A stretch of DNA of 64,000 nt from Phascolomyces articulosus (GCA_025677815.1 JAIXMP010000032.1:472041-536040); one strand, 5' to 3'. Shown: positions 13,574 to 26,480, numbered from the stretch's first letter. Translations and numbers: made by a program. Notes: generated by a model not told the origin, from the sequence alone.

Positions 13574-14116
13574 TTAATTGGATGACTTGGTTCTTCTTAA
13601 TTGTACTTGACCCAGAGCTTGTTGACCAAAAATGAAAACGACAGGTAACAAAATGGCAAGATAAGTGAGAGTTTCAAAGATATTAAGGCGTGTCCAATAA
13701 AGGTAGAAAAGATATTCGACGGCCACCAGGGACGCCAGGAACGCAATCACTGCCACTGCACGCATACTAGATCCTGAAACAAGTTGGCTCAACACTTTGA
13801 CAGGTGTGACTCCAAGACCAAACCACTATAATAAAAATAGAATATCATTATCATATCCCATACTATCTCACTCTCTTTTACAATAATACAATATATCGCC
13901 TTTTTAGTCTGAGCATAGAAAACTTACACCAATAACAAGCACCAACCATGGTGAAAGAGCGATCAATGTAAACAGTTGAGAAAACCAAGTAGGTGGCATG
14001 GCATCAGCCTCTCTAAATACGTGATGAATCTCGGGTCTCCATTCAAATACATCTTCATCGCCAGCAGCATGAACAGAGAGTACAGATAATGACAAGGCTA
14101 TTAATGTTGTGATCAT
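13574..14116 (-). CDS. SWP1: minimal ribophorin II / Swp1-like oligosaccharyltransferase subunit
   Basis: Subunit of the ER oligosaccharyltransferase complex that transfers N-glycans. Exons 14116-13928 and 13825-13574 give 146 residues. It begins with a signal peptide (MITTLIALSLSVLSVHA), a short lumenal segment with VFEWRPEIHHVFREAD, then about three hydrophobic helices. The last part, YWTRLNIFETLTYLAILLPV, strongly resembles the C-terminal membrane region of ribophorin II (YWTQLNMFQTLKYLAIL). The large lumenal domain seen in yeast Swp1 and animal ribophorin II is absent. The start looks genuine because a signal peptide sits directly at the ATG and only ~390 bp separate it from the next gene. 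Convergent with the calpain gene, 260 bp away. Confidence 0.8.
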
Positions 14117-14502
14117 CTTTGGTTCGTGTTTTTATATGTATAATAAAAAAAAAAGAAAAATTGGGAAATGACCAAAATGCGAAAGTCTGTGTTTGCTGAC
14201 TTCTATTGGCTAAACCTATGCGGACCCAACTTTCGCAGCATGTTACATATTATGAAATTATGAAAGCCTTAAGTAACCTTCAATGCATCAGTAGTGATTG
14301 AAGCATAAGTTGATTGAGACATCCTACTTATAAATTATTAGTCCAATATTCTCTTTTAAAAAAGAAAATCACAACACTGTTGTATTTAATATTTATTCTT
14401 ATCGTTATTACTACTACTACATTATGACAACGGATGAAAATGTGGACAAAATGGATGATATGTACATAAAAGAAGAAAAAACATGGAAGGGAAAAAAAAT
14501 TA
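14117..14502. other. short intergenic region between two minus-strand genes
   Basis: 3' region of the Nas2 gene and promoter of the Swp1-like gene. The stretch around 14180-14290 is less AT-rich (GCGGACCCAACTTTCGCAGC), but I see no recognisable site or gene. Confidence 0.4.
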
Positions 14503-15153
14503 TCACAAAGGTACAATATGACAACCAAGGGTGCCTCTTCCTGACCATTTCTTTGGCGTTAATACAAGTTGGATAGGTTGATCATTTCGTAAAATAACCA
14601 CTTGAATTGGATTCCCTTCACTTTGTCCAACAAGTCGATTCAAGGCTTGAAGTCGATCGTGATTTTCTGCATGAACGTGACCAAATCTGATAACTTTATC
14701 ATTTCTTTGTAATCCACTGATATTAGCTGGTGAATCAGGAGCTACTGCATTTACAAGTGCAAAAGGTATTTCAAGTGTTTGAGAAGTAGATGAAGAAGGT
14801 ACAGTTTTTTGTTGCTGCTGTTGTTGTTGTTGTGTACTCGAAGAAGAAAAGGATGCATTTCTCGATGCCTCATGAACAGCATGTAATGCTTCTTCGATCT
14901 CTTTCATAACATCTTTATGATCATTGCGTAATCGATGGACCAAGTTGCGTGAAGTTCGTGCAGCTGCAACATCAACATCGGATCGAGGAAAACCAGAACG
15001 ATCAATGAGAGGTTGTTCCATACCAACACCTTGCATTTGTAAACTCTCCTCAAGTTCGCGTAATTGTGCTTCAATGTCGTCTTTTTTAGCAACTAATGAT
15101 TGTGCTTGTTTTACAAGGGACGATACTTGATCTTGAGGCACTGGTAAACCCAT
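14503..15153 (-). CDS. NAS2: 26S proteasome assembly chaperone with PDZ domain (Nas2/PSMD9/p27)
   Basis: Non-ATPase chaperone that binds the Rpt5 C-terminus and guides assembly of the proteasome base. A single exon encodes 216 residues, the usual length. The N-terminal half is a helical hairpin: KKDDIEAQLRELEESLQ, then GMEQPLIDRSGFPRSDVDVA, which is the signature block of the family, then ARTSRNLVHRLRNDHKDVM. A Ser/Gln-rich linker with nine Gln codons follows. A PDZ domain (about residues 128-216) contains FALVNAVAPDSPANISGLQ and ends in the conserved W-x-GRGTLGCHIVPL. Intron-free, unlike almost every other gene in the window. It is divergent from the repeat-rich surface protein gene, 453 bp away. 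Confidence 0.95.
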   Translation of the reverse strand: MGLPVPQDQVSSLVKQAQSLVAKKDDIEAQLRELEESLQMQGVGMEQPLIDRSGFPRSDVDVAAARTSRNLVHRLRNDHKDVMKEIEEALHAVHEASRNASFSSSSTQQQQQQQQKTVPSSSTSQTLEIPFALVNAVAPDSPANISGLQRNDKVIRFGHVHAENHDRLQALNRLVGQSEGNPIQVVILRNDQPIQLVLTPKKWSGRGTLGCHIVPL

Positions 15154-15606
15154 ACTTCTTTTTTTTTTTTATTTATTTATTTGTAAAAGTTGTTAGAAAA
15201 AAAAAGGTGTAGTAGAGAAATTAAATTTAGCGAATAGATTTGGCTATGTAGTAAGATAGGAACGTAGGCAATAAAAATTGTACAATGGATGATCGGGACA
15301 TTTTGGATGATATACGTACTATTACTATACACAACTCAAATTTGTTTATTGTTGCCTTTGTAGTTTTATAAAACAAGTCGGTTCACTTTTGATCTTGTCC
15401 ATATTATATCGGGAATATATCGTTTGATGAGGAAACATAAATGTTGTATTTTTACATTTATAAAAGCATTGATTTTTTTCTCTTTTATTCAAAACTTGTT
15501 GATCCTTACTTGTTTTCTTTCTTTATTATTACCTTCTCACTTTCTATTCTATTAACTATCTCATTATACTACTATAAACAACTATATATAATAAATCCTT
15601 AATAAT
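15154..15606. other. divergent promoter region, Nas2 and surface-protein genes
   Basis: Intergenic region between two divergently transcribed genes. The last 130 bases before 15607 are strongly T/C-rich, as in fungal promoters and leaders. No specific operator recognised. Confidence 0.4.
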
Positions 15607-16931
15607 ATGAAATTCGCAACTATCCTTGCTGTTTCTGCAGCTATGACAAGTGCTGCTGTCGCCTGTAAATATATCCTCTATTTTCTTTTATTATTAGTAA
15701 AAAGTTACAAAATACTAATTTTTACCATATCGGTAATTTTCTTTATACATATATATAGCCGATTGGGAAGGCGGTAAAGGTGGCTGGAAAGGCGGTAAAG
15801 GTGACTGGGATGATGATAAAGGCGACTGGGATGGCGGCAAAGGCGATTGGGACAATGGCAAAGATGGCTGGAAGAAGAAAGACGATGGTTGGCATGGTAA
15901 CATCCAAAATATCCGCCCAGGAGCAAGACATGGCCTTCCTTTCCTTCTAGCCGATAACGTTGAAGTTGTTGACAAACCTCCAGTTGTAATTGTTACTACC
16001 GTCACTTCAACACACACAAAGTCTCCCTATCCCACTGAAGTAAGTATAATTTTTTGCTAAAAAAAAACAATAATTTGTGGGAAATCTTCATAACTAATAA
16101 TAATTATTTGTTATTTAGGGTCTCGATCATTCTCATCGCTACAAGCCTAAGGGCGATTGGGGTCACGGTGGTGACTGGGATGATGATGACGATGATGATT
16201 GGAGAGGCAACAAAGGCGGCTGGGAAGGTGGTCGCGATGGCAAAGGCAGAAAAGGTGGCTGGGGAGATCGTAAAGGTGTTAGCCGTAAAGGTGGCCACTG
16301 GGACGATGACGATGATGAAGACTGGAAGAAGGGTGGCAATAAGAAAGGCAAAGGTTGGGGAGATCGTAAAGGTATTGGCCACAAAGGTAGCGACTGGGAC
16401 GATGACGATGACGAAGACTGGAAGAAGGGTGGCTATAAGAAAGGCAAAGGTTGGGGAGATCGTAAAGGTGGTGGTCGAAAAGGTGGTGACTGGGACGACG
16501 ATGACGATGAAGATGATGAAGACTGGAAGAAGGGTAGCAAAAAGAAGGGCAAAGGTGGCAAAGGCGGCTGGGGTGATGATGATGATGACGATGATGATGA
16601 CTGGAAGAGTGGTAAGAAGAAGGGCTTCCATGCTGCTGGCACGGCTTCTGAAGCTGCTGATGACGATTTGCTAGCAGCTGCTTCTGCTATGTCAGGATCC
16701 GCATCCAGTTCTGCAAGTGCATCTGGTTTCGCTAGTGCTGCTTCTGGTGTTGGAAGCACTCGAATGGCACAAGCTACATCTGCTGCTACCAGTGCACATA
16801 CCTCTGCAAGCAAAACAGGTACCACTGCTGCTCCTACATCTACAGAGCACTCGGCTGCAAACTCCAACTTCCGTATTGCTGGTTCGGCTGTCGCTAGTTT
16901 GGCTGGTGTTGCTGCATGGTTCCTTTTCTAA
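15607..16931 (+). CDS. secreted, probably GPI-anchored protein with Lys/Gly/Asp/Trp-rich repeats
   Basis: Not assigned to a known family. Exons 15607-15664, 15759-16039 and 16119-16931 give 383 residues. Residues 1-19 are a signal peptide (MKFATILAVSAAMTSAAVA). Then come short KGDW/KGGW repeats, a small non-repetitive block with PPVVIVTTVTST, and a long array of units of about 35-40 residues. Each unit pairs a basic WGDRKG..KG part with an acidic WDDDDDEDWKKG part; about three clear copies plus shorter ones lie at 16180-16620. A Ser/Ala/Thr-rich stalk follows and the protein ends in a hydrophobic tail (AVASLAGVAAWFLF), as in GPI-anchored wall proteins. The alternating opposite charges suggest metal binding, self-association or polyanion contact; that is inference. 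Confidence 0.78.
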
Positions 16932-17520
16932 AAAAAATACACAATATACACGATTGTTCCTTTTGAGTTGACCTCACTTATTTGCCATCTGCACCAAGTT
17001 ACCATCGGTTACACATCTTTACAACATATCCTTCTTCATGAAAAAAAAAAAAAAACCCACCTATATACACCATTTCCATTTTTTTAATACTAATTCGTCT
17101 ATAGCATATTCCACCTTCTTTTTTGTTCTTGCTTTTAATTCTTTTCACCCTTCCGTTTCTATATTACGTTCTACCCTTAATATACATTTGTTTGTCCTTC
17201 ACTCTCTTTTATCCAAAAAACAACTTAGTTGTTTCTTACAAATACTTTGTTTTTTTTTTCTGATTTTTATATTAATAATAGTATTATTTGTTCCAAAGAA
17301 AAATATCTTGATAATAGCCTAGAGAAAAAAATATAATAACTATATAGTTTTATATAATAGTTTTTAATAATAAAATGATACCTATTCATTAGATCAAGCT
17401 AGTATTTGCAAATTATTTCTATTTTTCTTTGTTTATTTAAATGAATTTTGAATTGTTATATTTATATTATATGTACTGCGTTTAAAACAGATCATTTATT
17501 ATGATTAATGGTATTCTTTT
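16932..17520. other. convergent 3' intergenic region
   Basis: AT-rich DNA between two converging genes. It holds their 3' untranslated regions; no gene or hairpin terminator is evident. Confidence 0.45.
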
Positions 17521-20500
17521 TTATGGTGAGGAATCTGCTGATCGTGTAGTTTTTACAATCGCTCCATAGCCTCGTATTGGATTGCTAATATTTACATTGT
17601 TATTATTGTCATCTCTTCCGATAGTAACACTTGCAGAATCACTTGGTGGTTCAGAAAAGAATCGTCGAGCATGATAATTATTACTTGATCCTGGTGGTGG
17701 TGTCTGATATGACTTGCGTAACGCTGAATAAACACGTAATTGATTACGGATATGACCAATAGCACCTTCCCAGTTGAGTCGTGAGTAGCTCGCCAAAGGT
17801 GTTGCATCTTCGTTGTAACGACGTTCAATTCCACAACAATCTGGTATAACTCGTATAATAACTCCAACTGGTAATGATAAAGCGCCTATGGCGACCGTGA
17901 TTATCCACTGCTCAATCGTCAATGGGACCGTATTAAAGGCAAGTCCTCCAAATGTAACAATGAGAAATTGACATAAAATAACAACAATCTGAACTGTAAT
18001 AAATATCCAATCGTGCGTAATGTTTTTGAAAACATTGATGCTACCGTCGATCCTCCGGCAGTTGATTTCATTAAATACTTGGAGAAACACAAACATATTA
18101 AATACCATTGTACGCATGACTGCCTCATCTTGGACCTGGAAAATTTGATGCCCTGCATAAACTGCTATTAAGTTGATAGTGATTTGGAATATGGCTTGAC
18201 CTAGAATCATTTTCACCATACGATAGTTGATGAGATGTGCATATTTGGAGGCTGGTTTTCGATCAAGTAAGTCCACACTAGGACGTTCGGTAGCCAAAGC
18301 GAGCGCCGCCAAAGTATCCATAATTAAATTGACCCAGAGTAACTGAACGGCGGAAAGTACACTTTCAGCTTTTTCTGAAGTTACGGCACTGATAAACGAA
18401 ATTACGACAGCAGCCACATTGACAGTAAGCTGGAATGTCAAAAATTTACGTACACCATCATTCACAGTTCGGCCCCATAACAATGCTTTTAAAATCGAAT
18501 TGAAATTGTCATCCATCAATACAATATCGGACGCCTCTTTAGCAACTTCTGTGCCCGTAACACCCATACTAAAACCGACGTCTGCCAATCGTAATGCAGG
18601 CCCATCATTGGTACCATCTCCTGTCATACCAACAACTTGATCTAGTTCTTGTAATCGAACCACAACTGTTGTCTTATCTGTAGGTGATGATCTTGCAAGT
18701 ACTTGCATGCGACTAATTCTTTGACGTTGTTCCTCCGGTGACATGGCACGCAACTCAGAAGCACTTAAGACAATACCACCTTTAGTCAGTATTCCTGCAT
18801 TACGGGCAATGGCTGTAGCCGTTTTGATATTGTCACCTGTCACCATACGAACAAATACACCAGCTCGTCGGAATGCTGCTACAGATTCTACAACGCCAGG
18901 CCGTAGTGGATCTTCAATAGCGACAATACCAATCAATACCAATTTTTCCATTGGAAATCCGTCATCTCCTTGGTCATCATTTTCACACATAGTCTCATAT
19001 TGATCTGGTTCCATGTCAATGTAAGCGAGAGCAATTGTGCGTAATGCTTCACTTGCATCCTTGTCAATGACCCGTTCCCATCGTTGCCTCGATTTCTTGT
19101 CCATATCTACCTTTTCCCCATTGGCTGCAATATAATGTGTACATGACCGTAGTACGATTTCAGAGGCACCTTTTGTGTATGCACGGAACTTATTCTCCTT
19201 TCCAATGACAGTGGTCATGGATTTTTTCTTGGATGCAAAAGGATATAGCTTGGCTATATGTGAATGGCGACGAATGGTAACATAGTCACCTCCAAGTGAT
19301 CTAGCCAGCATGAGTAATGCTATTTCGGTCTTGGATCCCAAAAATGTCTTTTTGACTCCACCGACTTTCATCCTACTGCTATTGTTGTTTATTGAAGGAC
19401 TACTTGGGGTAGTATCAATATCTTCATAAGCTGTTGAATTGACAGAGACACCTTCTACCAAAAGTTGTATTATTTTTCCATCTACTCGTCCTGTCCATTC
19501 TTGAACCCCTGCTGGATCTTTAAACTGTTGTAAACCAAACATTCCTTTGACCACAGTCATTTGATTTTGTGTCAACGTGCCAGTCTTGTCCGTACATATA
19601 GTGGTTGCATTTCCCATTGTTTCACAGGCGGCCAAAACGCGCACCAAATTATTGTCCTTTAGCATTTGGGTTGTAGCAAATGCCAGTGCCATGGTAACTG
19701 CCATTGGTAAACCTTCAGGTACAGCAACGACAATAATAGTAATTGTTTGAATGACAATATTTACCATCGTGGAGGCAATCTCAGCGCCTGTCTTGTGCTC
19801 ATGAGCGGTGGTCACAAAGTATTTGATTGTCAATGTAATAAGCATGGCCAATGAAGCACCGATACCGAATTTTGCAATTTGTTCAGCAAGAACATCCAAT
19901 TTTAACTGTAATGGCGTGTTTTCTTGCCGCTGTGTTGCATTTGGATCACGTCGAAGAGCCATCATGGTTTTTCCAAAAAACGAGTTTGTTCCCACAGCAA
20001 TAACAAGGACACGGCCCACACCTTCCAGCACTTTAGATCCAGAAAGAATAAAGCAATCATCTTCAGGGTTGATCGTGTCGGGTGGTGTAGTGTGATTATT
20101 ATTGTTGTTGTTGTTTGTATCCCAATTGTTAAGTGTGTGGTTCTTGCTGTTACTACTGTAAGCTGGGTGTTTTCTGACAGTTTCTGCTTCACCCGTAGCG
20201 GAAGATTCATCACATCCAAGGTTATATCCACTGACGTAGATTCCATCTGCAAGTACTACATCGCCAGGTTCAACAATCAAAATGTCACCCACAACTAAAT
20301 CGTGTGCGTTGATACATTGTTCTCGTCCCATTCGTAATACAGTGACCCGTTTGTCTTCTTTTTTGGCATTTAATTTCTGAAATTGTTTCTCTTTTTGAAA
20401 ATCATTGATTGCATTGGTCAACGTGACAGCAAGAACAGCAACAAGAATGGCTGTGCCTTCTACCCTATATTTTTGTTTTTAAAACATTGGATGAAATGAA

Positions 20501-21038
20501 TACACACTCTTGTCCACATTTTCTCTAATATTTATTTATATAAATTACAATTACCAGCCTATTTTTGGTTGGTTTGATGGATGATCAGGTGAAAGGTCTT
20601 GACCAATACCAATACCCAGAGATATGATCGCAGCAATTGTCAATAAAACTTTAATATATAATTCATTAGTGGTGTAATTATCAATGTAACTCTTGATGAT
20701 TTTCTTTTAAAAATAATAACTTAAGATACTTTACTGATGGTTTTATCGTTATAAGCTATAATGATGAGTTGCCAAAATTTTTTTGCTTTTGCTTTCGGCA
20801 AGTCGTTTTGTCCAAAAACCGATTGGCGTGTTTGAATTAAATCATCTGAAATACCAGTAGATGGATCGACATGTAGTGCACTGGCAATTGCATCAATACC
20901 ACCCAATTGCTTTAACAGTGCTAGGTTCTTTGGATCGATTAATTCCATTAATTTTTCTGGTGAGATACTGAATAGGCTGCGTGAACCTAATAAAGGTTGT
21001 CGCTGTTCCTCATCATCATCATTATTATTACTGGGCAT
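17521..21038 (-). CDS. PMC1: P-type Ca2+-ATPase, PMCA/PMC1 (type IIB)
   Basis: Calcium pump that exports Ca2+ from the cytosol into the vacuole or across the plasma membrane. Exons 21038-20735, 20648-20555 and 20464-17521 give 1113 residues. The first membrane helix is assembled across the junctions (DKTIILLTIAAIISLGIGIG, then GWVEGTAILVAVLAVTLTN). Visible motifs: the actuator loop DESSATGEAE, the PEGLP transport motif, the phosphorylation site CDKTGTLTQNQ (Asp near residue 425), the nucleotide-binding Lys region in YTKGASE, the hinge MTGDGTNDGPALRLADVGFSMG, and four or more C-terminal helices. A poly-Asn run lies between the actuator and the third helix. The tail ends soon after the last helix; I cannot point to a calmodulin site. 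The gene is divergent from the paraoxonase-like gene. Vacuolar versus plasma-membrane location is not decided by sequence alone. Confidence 0.95.
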
Positions 21039-21549
21039 GTTTTAATGTATGTATATTTTGTATAAAACGAGGGAGAGAGTTTAAGAGGGGTATGAATAAG
21101 GAAGATGAAAAGGAATAATGTACTATTTCAAGTAAAAAGAAGAAAAGGAAAATTAAAAGATCAATGCACATTAAATTGTTGATTGATAAATGGAAAATTT
21201 CGATCATTCATAAAAAAACGCGTCTCTTGTCTCGGAATAGGAATTTGTAAAACCTAACAATTCAAACTGTTTATTTACAACATTACAAAGTAGTGTTTAT
21301 ACACATCTGTTTTGTATTTGAAGTAGAGAGATCGTTATTAGCGAGTATTTATATTGCTTATTGACATAGGTTTATTTATAACAATACGAACAAAAAAATA
21401 CTTCAATGCTTGTATACACATGCAGGTTGTAAACAGGATGAAGAAACTGTGCTACATCAATATATAAAAAAGGAAGTAACACCATTTTGTAATATGCATT
21501 TTGGCATTTTTGTTGAAACCAGCTTCTCTTTATTAAACCAATTACAATA
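21039..21549. other. divergent promoter region, Ca2+-ATPase and paraoxonase-like genes
   Basis: 511-bp intergenic region between two divergent genes. AT-rich, with a purine-rich stretch next to the ATPase start. No specific binding site claimed. Confidence 0.4.
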
Positions 21550-22903
21550 ATGAAACGTTATTTGATTACGGCTGTTGTCATTGCCTTCCTTGCCAATTAT
21601 GCTCGTAAAGTTTTACTGAAAAGCATTTGACTCTTAAAAATGAAAACAAAGTTGGCTTATTATTTTTATAATGCATAAAATAGGTAACATGTTGGAATTA
21701 ACTGGTATATTGAGAGAGATCGTCCAATTGGGAAACACACAATGTCATGTTATTAAAGGCAAGTGTATTACTTTGATCTATTGTTATAAATCAATTTAGA
21801 AATGTTATTAAAGAAAAAAAATATGAAAATACAAACAGGTCCAGATGAATTTCGTAATTGTGAAGATATTGTGTTGTCACCCACAGAACCTGGTATAGCT
21901 TATACCGCGTGTGATCCTGCTCGAGACTATAAAAATATGGTGATGGATATTCACCACCCAATGACTCATCCACAACCAGGTTACATTTGGCGCGTTGACT
22001 ATATCCAGGTTTGTAGACTCGCTTATTTTTATATATTTTATAGTTCTAGAAAGCCTAATATATAAATACATAATATATATCGATGCATAGAAAACAGCTA
22101 CTCAATTGTTCACGCTCGAAGGTGACACCGATTTTCATCCACTTGGTTTGGCTTTGGTGAATCCATCCTTACTTATGGTTATCAATTTACGCCATCAAAA
22201 CCCAGCCTCCATTGAACTCTTCAGCCTTACTGAAGCGCAACATATACGTACAATCACTCACCCAAAAATCTATGCACCCAACAGCATTCATATCTTAAAA
22301 GGTCGGTCAGCACCTGATGGAACTCCTTCGTTCTTTTTTACCAATGACCATTATTTTCTCAAGGGTACTAAAAAGAAACTTGAAAACTTTGGTCGCTTGC
22401 CACTTGCCAGTGTGATGTTTTTTGATGCATTCTCACATACTGTTTACCCTGTTGCTCGTGGATTCTTGTTTGCTAATGGACTTGCTGGTGATCATAAACA
22501 TGTGTTATTTGTTGCCGAAACTAACAGAATGGCGATCAATCGATATGATATCATTGTTGAAGATAACATCCAATTACAGTTCGTAAACAAGGTGACCATG
22601 CCCATGGCAGTGGATAATATTCACTATGATGCACAAACGGGTGATGTTCTAGTTGCAGGTCATCCTTTTGTCCTTGATCTATTGAAATTTTTACATTACA
22701 ACGATGGAGCAACAATTAAAAATAGCAAGAAACCTGCCTCACAAGTCATGGTATGGCACACAAATACGAATCAAGTGGAAGATATATTTGTAGATGATGG
22801 TACACTTTATCCAACAACGTCAAGTGCAGTCATTGACCATGAAAGCCGGAGCTTGGTGATTTCAGGACTCTACGCACAAGGTATACTTGTTTGTGATCAG
22901 TAG
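21550..22903 (+). CDS. paraoxonase/arylesterase-like protein
   Basis: Six-bladed beta-propeller calcium-dependent hydrolase of the paraoxonase (PON) family. Animal members act on lactones and aryl esters; the fungal substrate is unknown. Exons 21550-21604, 21684-21758, 21839-22008 and 22091-22903 give 370 residues, close to the family's ~355. The N-terminus is a hydrophobic signal/anchor (YLITAVVIAFLANYA), as in PONs. Family blocks seen: CHVIKGPDEFRNCEDI, HPKIYAPNSIHIL, FFFTNDHYFLKGTKKKLE and FANGLAGDHKHVLFVAETN. The first and second cysteines match the early PON disulfide position, by inference. Intron 2 has a GC donor (GCAAGT at 21759), which is needed to form KGPDE. It converges with the E2 gene. 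Confidence 0.88.
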
Positions 22904-23419
22904 TAACAAAAGGAGCCAGTTATTTTTTTTTTTTTGTGTGGTGCTCATTTGTTATATGCAAGTATTTTGTGTATATAAAGCTTTCTCTATCATGAATAAA
23001 ACCAATCGGTTGTTTGTGTAATTGTGGATGTGGATGTATGAATGATTTTGCAATGTTGTGTGGATGTGTGGATATGATATAAGTATTATATGTACAAGGG
23101 GACTCTCATTCTTCATGTTCTTGTCATTTGATGTTCTATAAGCTTCTTTTTTTTTTGGTATATCCTGATTATAAACACTTGAAAAAAAAAGGATGCAATC
23201 CTTGAAATATATGGCAAAACAATCAGTTGTCAAAAAATAAAAATAAAAATCATAATTGAAGTTGCAAAGTAATTTTTTGTTTCTATTACAATATATAATG
23301 AAAAATGGAAAGGTTACTAAAAGCAAGATATATTTCAAAAAATAACACCCATTTCATGAAAACATACCTTTAATTTGTAATTCCTTTGATCCTCCATTAT
23401 TACACATTAAAAACCACTT
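22904..23419. other. convergent 3' intergenic region
   Basis: 3' untranslated regions of the paraoxonase-like and E2 genes, AT-rich with several A and T runs. No additional gene seen. Confidence 0.45.
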
Positions 23420-24504
<1,085 letters not shown>

Positions 24505-24879
24505 GTTAAATGTTGAATGTCAAAAGTTGAAATATATATTTTTTTAGGCGCTCTTGAAAAAAGAGTCGAATTTTATTTCAGACCACGTCATATTGAGAGG
24601 AGGGAAGAAGAGAGGGGTATAAACATGAACCATTCTTCTGGTATGTGTAAATTCCTTTCTAAAGCTCTTTTACAGAGGGTGATGTGGATTTGATTACATA
24701 TATATTTCTAATTATGAAAGGTGTGCCATTGAAAATGAGCTTTCCAAATATATTCTATGATGGTAGCAATGATAATGTAACTTGGTAACCTTGGAGGAAT
24801 TTCTAGGAAGCCCAAATTAAATAGAGGTCACATTAAATAAAGTGTGGTGAATCTCGTCGATGGTAATCGGGGTAGGTAG
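24505..24879. other. E2 promoter region and spacer
   Basis: Promoter of the E2 gene followed by unassigned DNA leading into the retrotransposon remnant. The exact edge of the remnant is not visible. Confidence 0.35.
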
Positions 24880-26480
24880 GAGATCATTCTAGACCGACGT
24901 CCAAATAGACCATTTTATGCCACAGGTGTAGAGGAAATGTTGATCCGTTTCAGTTTTTCTTGAGCAAAGCAGACAAAGAGGAGAAGGAAATTGTTGAGGA
25001 AGGGTGTTGTGTAATACTTGACGACATAATAGCTTTGGATGTAGCAGATGGAACCCGACATTTCATGTTGTATTAGAGATATCAAGAGACCAAAGCAAAG
25101 GCCATTTGCTTTTGGGTATGTTGCTTGGATTTGAGATGGGTCAAGCCTTTAAGAAACAAGTAACGATAAAATGTTGAAATTATTGTTGCTAATATTGCTG
25201 CTCTGGATATCGCCCAGTGCATCCTTTTACTACAGATCCAATTTGATGGGACATAGAATGTGGATCATATGGAAGTGAGAAGCGATCAGGCAATAACATA
25301 ATACAATGTGTAAATGGGTAAATTCCCTGTTTAAATACAACTAACTTGGTATATAACTTTGCTAGTAAACGTGGCAGTTTTTGGAATTCTTTTCTTCTGC
25401 GTTAATGTAAACGATAAATGTGATCAATAATAAGCAGTGTAATAAATCTGAGTTTCCGGACCATGAGGCCAAAATATTGGTAATATAATCGTGAATAAAA
25501 GATTTGTAGATGTGGTTATGAATTAAAGTGGCTGTGGTCATCTTAATTGTGATGCGGTTTGCTGTGACGGGGAGATGTAATAATGCTACTCTTCCTTCGT
25601 TTCTTGGAAGCAACGTTGTATTGTAAGCAATTTTTGGCCATATTCTTTTTGTTAAGAACCTGTGACCAATAGAACATATTTTATTGAAGAACTGTTGTGA
25701 CACTGGACAAACGCAGAGCACATGTCATAATGTTGCTAATACAAGCACATTGATGGTAGTAGCTCTATCTCGAGTCGATAAGGACCGTTGAGAATGTAGA
25801 TAACAAGTCGTTTGGATTTTTTGAAGGAGCTGATCTAAGATTTTATCACGTTGTTGTGTTGTGTTTGATGAAGTGGGTACCAAGGTACTATAAAGCATTT
25901 GGGAATCTTCTGCCGAAGCATGATGTGATCAATAATTTTCCACTTGAGGACATAGTGCAGAATTGGTTTGTCCTGATAATGAAATAATATTGGTTTTGCC
26001 ATTGTTGATTTGTGCGTCGGAAGCTTTGGAATAAATTTCAAGATGCTGTAAAATTTGATGTAGATTTGTTTCGTTGTCGAGGAAAGCTAAGCAATTGTCG
26101 GCGTAATCATAGTTTTGATATTCATTGGTTGGGTGATTGATAATGTTGTATTCGGTCTGGAGATGATCGGTAGGGAATAACCTTGAATAAATTCATCGTG
26201 AAGAATACGCCAGAACAGAAGCTCTAAAGCCACATTGAAATCCACCCGTGACAGCGGGTCGCCCTGTCTTACTCCTCGTTTAAAGGAAGGGGAAAGGGAA
26301 CTATTGATGTTAATGCACATGTTTGTTCCAAAGAAAATATTTTTAATATAAGAAATGATCTTATTTGGAAATCCCCATTTGGAAAAACAGCGAGCGAGAT
26401 AATTAGGATGAATTCTGTCGTAGGCTTTGTGCATATCTAAACTCAACGCAAAAATTGAAAAATAGCCTGTTTTCACTCGT
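24880..26480 (-). mobile_element. decayed non-LTR retrotransposon (L1-like), truncated
   Basis: Remnant of a LINE on the minus strand, broken by stops and frameshifts. The longest surviving piece (26476-26087) shows reverse transcriptase blocks: ALSLDMHKAYDRIHPNYLAR and FKRGVRQGDPLS, the latter typical of L1-type enzymes. Further along, about 24,980-24,910, one frame reads CLLC..ETDQHFLYTC, the Cys/Cys/His/Cys pattern of the zinc-binding domain after many LINE reverse transcriptases. The endonuclease part, the YADD block and both clean ends are not recognisable. The gap between the pieces has GC content and codon texture like old coding sequence. It belongs to a different clade from the intact LINE at 54.5-59.8 kb. 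Confidence 0.8.

Noticed and set aside
14924..15130. Plus-strand frame opposite the Nas2 gene
   Set aside because: The minus strand encodes a complete, conserved PSMD9-type protein; the opposite frame has no similarity.
16104..16867. Long open frames on the minus strand opposite the repeat-rich surface protein
   Set aside because: They are mirror images of the Asp/Lys/Gly repeats (low-complexity Ser/Pro/Ile/Val), with no start context or splice logic. The plus-strand reading has a signal peptide and GPI tail.
18419..20298. Several plus-strand frames over the Ca2+-ATPase
   Set aside because: They are shadows of the strongly coding minus strand and carry no motif.
20651..20730. Earlier acceptor for exon 2 of the Ca2+-ATPase (after TTTTAAAAG)
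   Set aside because: It adds a ~27-residue hydrophilic insert before the first membrane helix. The acceptor at TATTAAAG restores the standard DKTIILLTIAA pattern.
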